The notes beneath the pieces were generated by a model. It saw only the letters and a program-made list of their open reading frames with translations, did no database searches and had not been told where the DNA came from. This document shows positions 34,435 to 45,882 of a stretch of DNA of 64,000 nucleotides, in pieces. The stretch is from Umbilicaria muhlenbergii (Eukaryota > Ascomycota > Lecanoromycetes > Umbilicariales > Umbilicariaceae): assembly GCA_000611775.1 (NCBI GenBank), contig KK106982.1, positions 5,946,495-6,010,494 on the forward strand, given 5' to 3'. Every line of letters starts with the position of its first letter. Positions within the stretch are counted from its first letter, which is position 1. Both the position numbers and the translations under genes were made by a program.

Positions 34435-35653
34435 GGGGGGGAAAGGGGGGGGAAGGGGGGATTTGGGTGATTGGATGTTGGAATATTGTTGTATATTGAG
34501 AGGGGTGTAGTCTTTAGTCAAGATGACATCTTGTATATGTACATATATATATAGATGGAGACGCTCGATGACAAGGTCCGTCGTGTGTGGTCGTGGTCAT
34601 GCCTTATGAGTCGCTAATTGTGGCTACCAGGTCCTCCACAACGAGCGCTTAAAAGTAGTTACTATTGCTTAGCAGTGCCTGTTAGAGGACATTTGTCGTC
34701 AGCGGTAATCAATCTTCAAGAATTTGAGGACAAGTTCTTAGCGTCCTTTGAGTCCTTGGTATTCTTACTCTCCCTGTTCTTAAAGCTCTTCTCTAAGAGC
34801 TCTTGGAGCTGTTACCCTCTTACGTTTCGTACTAGTCTTACAACTCTAAGGAAATTAAAGAGCTCTAAGAGCGCTTACTCACCTCACAACCTCTGGGCTG
34901 TGACAGCCGAGCCCCAGCTCGTGCAGATATAGAAAAGAGGCTTCAATATACCTGGAACTACCACACTGACTGACAAGTGTTATTGAGATGGGGAAATACA
35001 CAGCATCGATGTTGTTGCAGCCAAGTTCTTGTGACAAAGCAGATCCGCAGGAGACAGAAAGTAGAAGGATGACCAGGGCGACAGGAGTGAGCGCATAAAC
35101 ACCGCGAATTTCCACAAGTGCATAGCCATATTCCCCAGTGAGCTGAACTCTCAGAATAGTCGAGTTAGCTGGTTGGACTCTTACACAGTCTGATCTCGCA
35201 GTTATAATGTAATGCCTTTTCTAATGACCTAACCATTCCCATGTAAGAGGGAAGACATATAGTATAGTTCCATCCACTTCTACAGATACGTACACATACA
35301 CACATAATCACACACACATCTCTCTCTCTCTCTCCACTTTTCCCTGGCTTTCAAACAAACAGCCGAGCCTTCCGAACCGAACCCCAGAAGTCCCACATCA
35401 ACCGAAGCCAACCATTCCCATCCCAACCCAATCAGAACCACCAACTCAAACACCCCATGTCCATCACAGTCCACACCCACCCCCTTCCCACCCCCACCCT
35501 CCCTCATTTGCGTCTCCAGTCTCCCGTCTCCCGTGCCCAGTTCTCCCTCTTTCATCACCCAAACCGCTCCGGCCCCTCATTTTCCACCAGCCTTCCTCGA
35601 CCTCACCTCCTCACCTCCCTTCTCCCCCCTTCTCAACCCTCCCCCTTCACCTC
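34435..35653. other. Intergenic, palindromic AGAGCTCT-rich patch
   Basis: G-rich just after the permease stop. At 34780-34880 AGAGCTCT-type palindromes recur (CTAAGAGCTCTTGGAG, AAAGAGCTCTAAGAG), possibly a worn DNA-transposon remnant, though no transposase is recognised. 35320-35340 is a short CT microsatellite and 35440-35650 is C/T-rich. No credible gene. Confidence 0.4.
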
Positions 35654-36688
35654 TCACCTCACCTCCCCGTCCCCCACCCCCATCCCCACAAACCCCCTCA
35701 CATCCCCCTCCGCATCCCCACCCCAAAGCCCCCGCCACCCATATCCCTCACCCGCGCTCGTACTCCCCTCCCCCTCGCCCTCCCGTCTCAGTTCCCGCCA
35801 CCGCGCATACGCCGCATTAACCGGCGGCCCCCTCCTCTCGACATCCAACTCGCTCGTATCCGTCGTGTTGGAGCTGGCGAAAGCGAAGGGGAGCGGGGTG
35901 TGTGGTTGCGGGTACGATTGAGTCCCGGCAAAACCCAACGGCTGCGTCCCACCCCACCCCGCTTGTGTCGTCGAAGCCACACCGGGGCGGGAAAAAGGAG
36001 AGGTCGACTGGGCCGAGGAAACCCTCGCCAGGGCGGCGAGGTGGGCGTGGCGGGCGTGCAGTTCGGAGCGGGTGAGTGGTGGAGGTGGCGGGGGCGGCGA
36101 GTGGGTGAGAGGGGAGGAGACGGCGTGGCGAGGCGGGTTTGGAGGGCCTTTTCGAGGCTGGGGTGGGGTTGAGGGTGTGGTCGGTGTGGGGGCCAGGGGC
36201 CAGCTGTCGTGGTGCAGGAGGGTGTGAGTGGGACGGGGTCGAGGGATGGAACCGGATGCGGCGGCGGATGAGGCGGTGGGTGGGGTGTTGTGAGTTTTGC
36301 GGAATGCCGGGGCTGAAGTCGAAGGTGCGTGGTGGCGGGACAATGCCGGTAGTGAGCCCGAAGCACTCGTTGATGGTGATGGGTCGTGGAGGTGGAATTT
36401 CGCTGGTACGGAGTTCGAGTGGGGATTGGTGAGGGTGACGAGGCGAGCGGTGTTGGAGTGGCTGCGTGTGAGTTGAGAGCGATGGCGGCAACGGAGGACG
36501 AGGTACAAGGATAAGAAAAGTGTGGCTGTGATGAAAAGGAAGATCATGACGCCGACGAGGATCCAGAAGGTTGTAGGGGTGATGGTGGGGGCGTGGATGG
36601 TGCGGGATGTGGGGGGCATGCTTGGAACGAGTGGTATGCGTACTAGAATCAAAGAGGCCATCGTTATTAATTGGAAGCAGGCACGCAT
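35654..36688 (-). CDS. Single-pass membrane protein with disordered tail
   Basis: Function not recognised. One exon from the ATG at 36688 gives 344 aa. A short N-terminus (MRACFQLITMASLILV) may act as a signal peptide. A strong transmembrane helix follows at about 40-66 (FWILVGVMIFLFITATLF), then a basic stop (RCRHRSQ) and a cytoplasmic tail rich in Ser, Pro and His with a run of seven prolines. The end is Gly/Glu-rich. Overlapping frames on both strands are long because of the C-rich composition, so the coding claim rests mainly on the well-formed helix with positive-inside charge. It resembles small fungal membrane proteins of unknown role. Confidence 0.55.
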   Translation of the reverse strand: MRACFQLITMASLILVRIPLVPSMPPTSRTIHAPTITPTTFWILVGVMIFLFITATLFLSLYLVLRCRHRSQLTRSHSNTARLVTLTNPHSNSVPAKFHLHDPSPSTSASGSLPALSRHHAPSTSAPAFRKTHNTPPTASSAAASGSIPRPRPTHTLLHHDSWPLAPTPTTPSTPPQPRKGPPNPPRHAVSSPLTHSPPPPPPPLTRSELHARHAHLAALARVSSAQSTSPFSRPGVASTTQAGWGGTQPLGFAGTQSYPQPHTPLPFAFASSNTTDTSELDVERRGPPVNAAYARWRELRREGEGEGSTSAGEGYGWRGLWGGDAEGDVRGFVGMGVGDGEVR

Positions 36689-37237
36689 GGTGGATGTATA
36701 TTGAGATGGATGTTGTCCAGGACCGACATCGTCGTCTGGTTACAACCACGTCATTTGTGCATGAAGGCAAAAGTTGGAGATGCCGCGAGCCTGTGTAACC
36801 TCGTGACCGGTGCAGGGATGAATTGGATCATTCGATGTGACCATGCTCCGTGTGAATGCATTCGAAAGGCCATTCTTCCGGAACTTCGAACCCAAACAAG
36901 AGATGGCAGCCTTCAACTCGAGATCGGCTGGCGGTGCCGTGTAGCGGGCAGGTCATGCGTGGTACAAGGCGATAGAGCCTAATATAGAATTCTCGAACAA
37001 GTCAATTGCTTTTTATTCTATGAATGTTAGACACGGCTCGGATTTATGATAGATGCGCCTTTTTAGCAAACACGTATGAGAAATCAAGGGGATATATTCA
37101 CCAACGCTTAGATGCGGGCCAAGAAGGCTATAACCAGACGCCCCTTTACAATGCTCGCGATCCCATGCATGTATCCATACCCTTCAAGAAACAAAGCAAA
37201 TGTATCCGCAAGATGGTCCGTACCAACATGGATCGTA
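36689..37237. other. Intergenic, nothing recognised
   Basis: 549 bp between two minus-strand genes. No credible gene, repeat or RNA. Confidence 0.5.
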
Positions 37238-39553
37238 TCACTTTGCTTCCTTCTTCGGCGCGTGGTTAAGTGCGTCGTCGACCTGACCTTGGTCCAGCGT
37301 CTTGCTGGTACCATGGGAAATCGGCTGCTGGTCACTGCTGCCGCGTCCCTTCATATCTTCTCCCCGCTCCCTCCTCTCTGAATCATTATCTGCTCGTTGC
37401 TGCTTGAGTTTCTTTTCCAAAGTCTGTGACAACCTCTCCAGAACCCATTGTGCCTCCTCTTTATCGCCCATCAAGGGACTTCGGTTGCCAAGCCAGCTCC
37501 ACTGCTGAATCTCGCCCTCCTTCATGCTCCCGCTCTCCTTGTCGTTAGCTCGCTCGTGTCGAAGCTCCTCATTCATCCCGTCTTTCTCGTCAATCGTCTC
37601 AGGAGGCGCTCTGTGGGCCTCAGGAGAATCCTCGTCTTCTCCGATCAACTTGAGAAACCAGGCCCACTCCTCAAAGGTATATCTGCGTGGAGGCGTTTGG
37701 TTAAGATGATTCATCACGTTCCTAATCTCTCTGACCAGCAAATAATGGTAATGATGTATATCTTCCCCAAGCTTGTCTCCCCGATCTCTAGCCGCATCTG
37801 CTTCGTTGAGCTCACCCTCTTCGAACTCCGATGCCATACGGTCGGTCGCGGCGGATGCTCCAGGATTAGGAGAGGCCTTTTCGGGGTCTTCACGCTCCTC
37901 GCCACCTTTTTTGGTTGGATCGGTCGGGACGGCTGGAAGACCCTCGGAAAAGAATTTGCCGTCTGTCACTTTAGACGCTACCCGCTGAATCCGATCTCGC
38001 GTGCTCTTGTCCTCGCCAGGTAGCACTGTGAACTCTCCGGCATACAGAACAAGATCTCGGATACCTTTGACGACCGTGTCGCCCATGTTGCTGATGAGGA
38101 TCGTCAAAGTCGGAACAGCCAGGAGAGACCAAAAAACAAAGAATGGCTTGCCGGAATTACTCATGGGACGGCAATCTCCATAACCGATGGTTAATAACGA
38201 CGTATATGCAAAGTACAGTGACCTGAAATATGTCCAGCCCTGGTTGCGTTCAGCCTCGTAGAAGACTAATGCACCAATGAACCATAAGAAGAACCAGGCG
38301 GTCGCCGAGATTCCAAGCGAAGTCCACTTGCGGTCGCGCATAGCCTTGTCCTGTATCTCCCTCATCAGGTTGAACTCGCCCTCGCGCCTTTCGCGTTCTG
38401 ATTCGAACTCGTTGCCGGAGGAATCCTCTCTAGCCACCGGTGTGAGCTTAGCCTTATCTCCACGTTTGGCTATGCGCTTGAGAAGTCGCTTCCGCTTCTT
38501 TTCAATCATGCGAGCCCCTATCTTGACCTTGCCTCTTTCCAACACGAGAGATCGAATAGATCCAATTACGAGACCAAGGATAACAATACCACCGATAGCA
38601 TAAGGGAAGAGCAGGCTTCGTCCCAAGTGTGTCAACGGAGAATAGTCACCGATACCCACAGTAAGCAGAGTGACGTCGGCCCAGTATACCGCGTCTACGA
38701 ACACCCACCCCTCTATTCTCGCAAAAACTGCAGCGCCGCCGAGCAAATAGATCATGAAGCCAATGGTTTGCAACATCAGAGTGCGCTGACTCGTCGTGAG
38801 CTCAAACTGTCTATGATACTCTCCTCTAATTGCTCCGTAGACCGTGATCACCATAAGTGTCGCGATGACAAAGTAGATACCGGCGGCAATGATAGCGTAG
38901 TAAAATGATTGCGTCAACGCGCGATCTGCGTCCGGAGGAAGTCGAAGGTTGGGATCGTGTGCGGCGGCAGCAACAAGTGCGATGAGTAGAATGGACGCAA
39001 TGTAAAACCCCGCGATTGTTATCGGCTGAGCAACAGAAAAAGACAGTCTCCGAGCCATGTTGAGTAGGAGGGCTAGGTTGGCAATGATGGCAAGGACGAG
39101 AGAGACGGCGTTCACGGCTATCAACCTGAAGTTATGAGTGTCAACACGGCTATGACAGGACTGCCTCTGCTTACCACTTGGGGTCGGGAATATCGGTTGC
39201 GTGCTCCTCAACTCCTCCCGGCGGTATTGAGACCCTCCAGCTTTGGACCAGCGCACAGATGCTGAAAGCACTGGCCATCGGTCCAAACGTGCCCTACATG
39301 GCTTCTCAGTACCAACGCAGTGTCGAGGTTGGAGAGAAGACTGACTGCCAACAAGGGGAAGGCCGTGGATGCAAACCACCAGCGACTGGCCGGTACATCA
39401 GCGGTGACTCGACGATCAGGGTCACTGTCGTCCCCACCTCGGGTTCAGGTAGGCCAAAGCCTCCTCTGTCTCTTCCGCTTGCTCCTCACGTTTTCTCTCC
39501 ACCGTATCGGCGCCATCGCCTATGGGATCGTCAAGGCCGGGGTCGTACATCAT
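37238..39553 (-). CDS. TOK-type outward-rectifying two-pore K+ channel
   Basis: Plasma-membrane potassium channel with the fungal eight-helix, two-pore (TOK1) layout, releasing K+ on depolarisation. Exons 39553-39438, 39385-39346, 39293-39175 and 39125-37238 (introns 52, 52 and 49 nt) give 720 aa. The small exons supply the N-terminus, including RWWFASTAFPLLAGTFGPMA, the usual first helix of the family. Both selectivity filters are present: TVGIGD at 247-252 and TIGYGD at 404-409. Between the pore units is a charged, Lys/Arg/Glu-rich loop of about 70 residues. The cytoplasmic tail (about 440-720) is long, acidic and disordered, with HHYHYLLVREIRNVMNHLNQ and YTFEEWAWFLKLIGE as conserved-looking islands. 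Complete and typical; assignment is strong. Confidence 0.92.
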
Positions 39554-41370
39554 CTTGGCGGAAAGGTTAGCGAAAAGGGTGAGAAGGGCAGCACAGGTAT
39601 TGCTGTAAGCATATTCCTATGCTTCTCGGGATGGTGGAGGTCTTACATATACCTCAGACGGTCCTAGTGTTCGTCACCAACAGGAATAACAACCTGTGCG
39701 GACACACACGATGTGTGGAAGGGCTATTCAACCCTCCATCGTGTATATGGTTGCAGCACTGCAGCTGATCAACGCCGCAATTTGCAGATGACTGTGGGAT
39801 TAGTGAAAGCGGGTCAGGCATCGTGCTCGACTCGGTCACCAGTTGACAAAACAGGGTCTGCCTGCCAAGGCCAGGGCCCCTGGACCAATTTGAAATTTCG
39901 CATGAGAAGAGAAAGTCAAAAGTCAGACGGCGTCACGGCAAGCTTTTCGCGACGCTGCTTCGACGGTGAGGCGAGAAATAAGACTGCCACCGGCGCGTAA
40001 GCTAGTTACTAGGCAGAGCCAGGTTACGACTTCTGGAGGGGAAACTGGAAAAGTTATCATCAACGATGATACATACAACTACTGATGATGTTGTTTTCGC
40101 CCCGAACATCGCCTTAGAGACTGTCATTCACCTATGTAGAGTATGCTGCCCGACCAGCCAGACTGGTAGCGTCAAGTCTTGAAGTCACTGGATACCTTCG
40201 CAGATGGATGGATAGGTCTGCAGACCATTTAATAGAGCCAATGACGGACCTCTCTGGCTTGTTGTGCAGGAACATGCCGAAAAGGCAGGGGGGCACGGGG
40301 GCCGGGGGGGTGGAGACTTCTGGGCGGGGTGTCTAAAGACAGATTGGAGGAGAGTCTCCATGGGCGGCAAAGCATTGATATCCACAATCCTGTGAGCGGA
40401 TCGAATCGTCCGTCCAAAGACATTGAAGAGCCGCCGTCAGCAGTGAAGGCTGAGAGTGTAAGGTACCTCACGTGCCTCAGTAGAAGTGATGAGAGCTAAG
40501 GTAACTTCGAATGCGGGGCACTATCGGAGTAGGAGCCGGCCTGCATTAGCGTGGGTCCTTGCCAGTGGTCTCGCTTTGGTGGGACTGCTTGGCATTCATC
40601 TGATACAGCAAGGCAATTCAAATCGTTGTCAATGTACGCAATCCTACCAGTCCATCATTGTACAGAGGACACCCTTAATTCTTCATTCGACACCCTCGTG
40701 GACTGAAAGCAACTTACGCTCGCTCAGTTGAGCGTTTGCCGAGGGACTGAATACAAATTCATGATTGTATACTGATGCAACCACTCACGTGCTCACCCTT
40801 GTCGCTTGAATGATGATAGTCTGCAATGGAAGATTCCTGTAGTCAATATAAGGTAGGAAGTTTAGAGACGAGGCAGCGAGCCGGATGGTGATCAGAGTAG
40901 ATAATTATTTGGGTACAGCGTCAGCGTAAGGATCAGACGTGTCAGGATATAAGGACCCCTCAAGCTGTGGCGCCATTACGTAACCACCCCCCTACATATC
41001 CACTGCGGGGAGCAGTCTCTTCTAGATCATCCCCTTAGCCAATAGGAATATACTCCTTTCTTGCTCTATAAGCTCCGCTCCACTCATCAGGGTTACAATG
41101 CCTCATCTTGGAGAATCGATGACTGGATCCGGTCATGTGACCAGGAAAAGACAATGACAAGTCTTCCTGCTCAGAAGTTGACATCTAAAGAGGACACTTC
41201 AACAGAGACTGTGATTTCAGTTCATATGCCACTGTCAAATACTGGTATCATTAATTATATTCCAGAATTAGTATCGTCAATTATATCCTAAATCCCCCAA
41301 TCCCTCGCGACGCTATATATACCTTAAATCGACAACGTAAATACAATCCCTTAAAAACAAACAAACAACC
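39554..41370. other. Intergenic, 1.8 kb; possible small membrane ORF
   Basis: Largely featureless. An ATG at 40489 opens 80 codons to 40731 with one hydrophobic stretch (ALAWVLASGLALVGLLGIHL) after a basic start, which would suit a signal-anchor peptide; there is no other support. A C/G-rich patch lies at 40285-40325. No repeat or RNA gene seen. Confidence 0.35.
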
Positions 41371-43262
41371 TCAACTCCCACCCCCAGCAGCGAACGTACT
41401 CCGTTCCCTCAACCTCTGTCCATACTTCCACAGTAAGAACGGCGCCGGCAACCCCAACCCCACAGCAATAAACCCCAACAGACTATTCCCCCACCCATAA
41501 TCCAACGCAGCGTACATATACGGCGCGAACAGCGGAAACCCGAACCCAGCCAAACTCCTCAGCACCGTCGCCGCCCCGATCGCAGATGCGGCGAATCGTG
41601 TATATGTATCGACCAGATAGGTCTGAATGCACTGAAAGCCCATGATAACGCCAGCACCGAAGATGGCGGCCCCGATGTTCGGAACGATCCAATGGGTGTG
41701 GTACTGAGCCGACCAGCCGTAAAGAAAGAGACCGATGGGCACCAGCATGCTGCCAGGAACCATGAGAGGAACACGGAACTCGGGCTGGCCCGTGCCGTTG
41801 TTGCGCTTCTTTAACTTCCTGTAGATACGGTCGTTGATCGGTGCGCAGATTTGGGTGCCGAGGAAGAATCCCGCTCCGAGAGATATATAGTTGAGGCCGC
41901 CAATACCGACCGATTCGTGATAGCGTGTTTCCCATAACATTGGAAAGGTCGAAAGGACAAGGTACATTAGGCCATAAAGATAAGCCATGTAAACGGCAAG
42001 GACTTGAACAATGATCTGCGTGCCGAGCAGGCGGAAAGGTCGTACCAAAGAGTGCTTCATAATGTTTGCAAGCGACTTCTCTGGGTGTTCGTACTCGGTG
42101 TGAAGAGCAGTGTTACCGGTCTCCTTTCGAAGTTTCTCTGCCTTCTGATGAAGCAACTTTGGTGCGTAAGTTTCTCGAAGAAAGAATAATCCAGAGACCT
42201 GGATGAGTCCGTCGGCAATAGATGTTGCCCAGAAAACCCAACGCCAGGTTGTGTTCTCGGTAATGAAACCTCCAGCTATAGGCCCGACGGCTGGACCAAG
42301 AAGAGGCGCAAGACTGTAGATGCTGATGGAGCGTCCACGCTCTTCTGCCCGCCAGCAGTCACTGAGAACTCCGCCACCAAGCTACCAATGATCAGCTAAG
42401 TCGACAGCGAACACCAGCATAAAGAACTTACAGCTAGGGGAGCACTTCCACCGAGACCAGATAAGAAACGGAAAGCTATCATCTGACCCTTGCTCTGGCT
42501 AGCACCACACGCGATATTAAACACAAGATAAAACAGATTCGACAATTGCAATACCGGTACACGGCCATATATCTCCGAAAGAGGGCCCAAAAACAGTGGT
42601 CCGATGGCGTAAGCAAGAACGAAAATCGATAAAGTAAGCTGCGATTCAACCTCATTCGTAATATGGAACTCCTTTGCTATAGCTGTAAGCGCCGGAGCCA
42701 CCATCGACGACGAGACAGGCGAGATGAACGTGAAAGAAGAGACAACAATTGTGGCAGCCCACTTATGCCTCTTATTCCAATTCTTCGGATTTGCTGGGTC
42801 GTCAGGCCCGTCCCATGTAACCTTGGCACACAAAGTTTGTCAGTTATGCTGGCAAACGTGCTTCACCCGCCAGAGGGGAACGCTCACCAAGTTGGGATCT
42901 TTGATGGATCTACTCGTCTGCTTCTTCTCCAATGGAGGCCTCCCAGCTTCTAAATCTCGAGAATCCGGTATCCCTTGCCTCACCTCAGGTACCTCTTCTG
43001 CTCCCGCTTCTCGCGCCTCAGCATTGTCTTCCTTCTCGGTCACCTCTTCCGAAATATCTGTTGAGTATGTGTTTTCTTCTTCGTCGTCGCTCTCGTGGTC
43101 ATGGTCGTGGTGATAGACGGAGACATCATCGAGATGTTGACCGGAAAGGATGCGATGAAAATTGTCAGTGGGCCGACGACTTGACTGTGATCGAAATGAC
43201 TGGGCTCTGCTGGGCCTCGAATGTCCCGATGTAGTGGTACGAATGGGCTCCAATTCAGGCAT
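41371..43262 (-). CDS. MFS multidrug transporter, DHA1 family
   Basis: Twelve-helix drug:H+ antiporter, expected at the plasma membrane, exporting toxicants or fungicides. Exons 43262-42888, 42821-42432 and 42381-41371 (introns 66 and 50 nt) give 591 aa. The start is the ATG opening MPELEPIRTT; the open frame extends upstream only by non-ATG codons. A 125-residue acidic, His/Asp-rich N-terminus precedes TWDGPDDPANPKNW, the sequence that introduces helix 1 in this family. The loop 2-3 signature reads LGPLSEIYGRVPVL, motif C is GPAVGPIAGGF in helix 5, followed by WRWVFW. The first intron uses an AAG acceptor. Length and layout are normal. It differs from the other DHA1 protein here by a central loop of normal size. 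Confidence 0.9.
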
Positions 43263-44133
43263 CGCGGGCCGTACTGTTTGGAGTCGCAATGTTTAGATGA
43301 ATATATATGATGCTATATACGGCGGTGTACAGTCGTCTAAGATGCTTGATTAATGCCTGAAAAGAAATTAGTTCGTAAGGCGGTAGAGGATTAGAGTATG
43401 AGTTAGTCACCTGTTCATGGGCTCTGCCAATGTAACAAGGAAGGAGATAAATGAAAAGGAACAGTGCCACCGGAGGATGCGCAATGTAAAAACATCTTGA
43501 TGAGCCTATGAGGCATGGAGACAATACTGCACGCCTCCTCAGCCCCGGCTCTTCGGCACTGTGGAGGAGGAGACTGGATGATTCGAAAAGCTTATGACGG
43601 CATTAAGTTCCCGGCGACCGAAGATAGAGTTCTCCCTAACTACATTTGCGGATTACGGACTTAATATCGTTGCCGTCATGGCGGTGAGCATGATTACTGT
43701 GGTACAGCGTTACTAGGGTCATGATAAGCCAGGTGCGATATCGGTCTCCATTGCGCCGAGAGAGTGCTATTATATTTCTGCTGCAAGACTTGCTGGCTAA
43801 GATGACTTGGGAAATTGTCTACAGACTTGAATATGCCACACTTCGAGTATAGTCAAACCCCCGCCATAGCACAGCTATGAAGTACCCGACGGTCTTACTC
43901 TGAATGAATCTTGACGTTTGCTTTTCGCCCTCAGAGTAGTACTTCTGGCATACCTCGCTTTATTGTTCAACTCACGGCCACTGAGCATAAAATCTCGTGA
44001 TGACGACAGAGCACACGAAGACCAAAGAAACAGACAAAGTTCAAACATTGGCTAGAAGACAGCATCACGTTCCTAAACCCAGAGCTCTAACACCGTCAAA
44101 ATTCTCACTCACACCCTCTCCTCTCACCGCACA
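43263..44133. other. Intergenic, nothing recognised
   Basis: 871 bp between two minus-strand genes. No domain, repeat or RNA gene. A plus-strand frame at 43997-44263 overlaps the end of the next gene and is a C-rich shadow. Confidence 0.5.
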
Positions 44134-45365
44134 CTACGCCTCCACCCTCTCCTCCAACATCTCCTCCTCCCCTAAATCCCTCCACCTCACCTCCCTAACC
44201 CCCGCCTGCCTCTCCCCCAACCGCAACTTCGACCTCACCCTCGTCCGCCCGCCCCTCGCATAAATCTTCCTCGTATACCAATCCACCATCTCCACATCCA
44301 CCCGGACCGTCCCCAACCCCGCCATCGCGCAAAAAAGTTCCGTAATATTCACCTCCCCCACGTCCTGCATGTGCACCAACCGGCGCAAATCCTCGTCCGA
44401 GATGTTGTCCGCCAGATCGACGAGCCCCCCCACGAATCGCATCCAGTAGAGGATCTCGGTGGCGGAGAGGGTGCCTTGGTGTTGGCGGAATTCGACGAGG
44501 GGTTCTCGGCCTCGGCTGGAGGTGGTGTTGGCGGGGCGGAAATTGTATTTGTAGAGTTGGTTGAGGTGGGTGGCGGCGTAGCTGTCCCAGCCTGGTTGGG
44601 CGAAGGACGGGTCGTCGGGGCACATTGTGTGGATGACTTGGCGGTGCGTTTTGGCGGACCAGATGCGTTGCAGTTTTTGTTTGGGGGGAAGGTCGACGAG
44701 GACCATGTTGTTGGCGTTGGAGCGGGCGGATGCCTGCGCGGAGAGTTAGTCGTGGGGAATGTTGATTCTGTGTGGGGTGGCACTCACGTCTTCGTTCATG
44801 TATCCCACGTGGTCGTCGAGCATCTTGTCGATTTCTTCCTCAAAGGCTAGGACCAGCATGGCCAGCTTTTTGACCTTCTCCAGCGTTCGCGGTCGGCGAC
44901 CTTGATGGAGCTCGACGCGGATCTTAAGGTGCGTAGTACTATTCGTTTCGCAGTACATGATCGGCTCAGCGTCGGATACTTCCCCAAAGACCGTTCTGAT
45001 CTCCGCCTCCGTCTTGTCGTTCTTCACGTCGCAAGTAGCCATTAATTTGATCCCCTTTCCCTCCACTAAGCTGTATTTAGCATACTTATCTAGTGTTTGC
45101 AGAGGTTATCGCCAAACATACCGTCGGCGAGCCATTCTGGGTGCGATGGCTCAATGCTTGGATCTATTAATATCGACCATTTTGCCTTCAAGCCAAACTT
45201 TGGCATGATGCGAGTAAAAAGGTGGAGCATATCGCGCTGATCGGGGGGATTATCTTGAACGAGCGGGTCGAAAGCGATTCGTTTCATCGACGTGAAGAAT
45301 TCTACATCTACCCGCATAAACAATGGAGTGGCTGCCGCTTCCTTCAGCTGTAGCGTATCGGTCAT
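44134..45365 (-). CDS. Amidoligase-like protein (Amidoligase_2 type), divergent
   Basis: Resembles fungal putative amidoligases of the ATP-grasp-unrelated, glutamine-synthetase-fold group; substrate unknown. Exons 45365-45122, 45065-44788 and 44733-44134 (introns 56 and 54 nt) give 373 aa. The acceptor at 45066 is chosen because the nearer CAG gives an immediate stop. The clearest match is the C-terminal half: KKLAMLVLAFEEEIDKML, KYNFRPAN, EFRQHQGTL at 255-263, and ILYWMRFVGGLVDLA. An N-terminal VDVEFF and WSILIDPSIEP fit the first strands. Where the family usually has a Gly-Leu-His-Val-His string, this protein reads TTHLKIRV (125-132), so the HxH pair appears replaced by KxR. The start is uncertain: the frame is open upstream and MAIQFIGVEWFWL at about 45504 could be an earlier exon. 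Possibly a non-catalytic paralogue. Confidence 0.6.
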
Positions 45366-45882
45366 GATGACACACGGGTTGAGGTAGTAGATGGTCTCGG
45401 AGCAGATTATGGGGGCAAAGCAACCGTAGTCTTCTCAGCTGTCGATATCGTTTTAGATGAAGGGACAACCAAAACCATTCGACGCCTATAAATTGGATGG
45501 CCATGTGTAGTTTGCTCATAGATTGTATTTCTGCCGTTGCTGAGTCGGCAATACCCCTCTCTTCTTTGTCTGGCCGGTTGCATTGTCAACAGAGACGACT
45601 GCTCTCTGACCGGATCCGTCGACAGTGCTGAGAGAGCAGTGGACGGTAAGGTGTGCAACGGGCGCCCACTGACGGCATAACAAGTAGCGAGGAATGCTGG
45701 AAACTGCAAACAAAAAGCACTCGCATTCCGGTGCCTTGTTTCGAATCGTTACATTAGCGTACAGCTTGTACCACCTTGAAAATTTTAGTTGTATTAACAG
45801 AGAGATAATGCTTTGAAATAGGGCAACAGGCTGTGTGATTGAATATCTATAGTAATCACTACAAGGAAACACAAGTAGGTAG
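45366..45882. other. Intergenic; may include an upstream exon of the amidoligase-like gene
   Basis: 517 bp. The minus-strand stretch 45420-45519 opens with ATG and reads IQFIGVEWFWL, which could be a family N-terminal strand, but I find no clean donor. The rest shows nothing. Confidence 0.35.

Noticed and set aside
35457-36770. Overlapping Pro/His-rich frames on both strands
   Set aside because: Arise from C-rich DNA; only the minus-strand frame from 36688 has a well-formed transmembrane helix.
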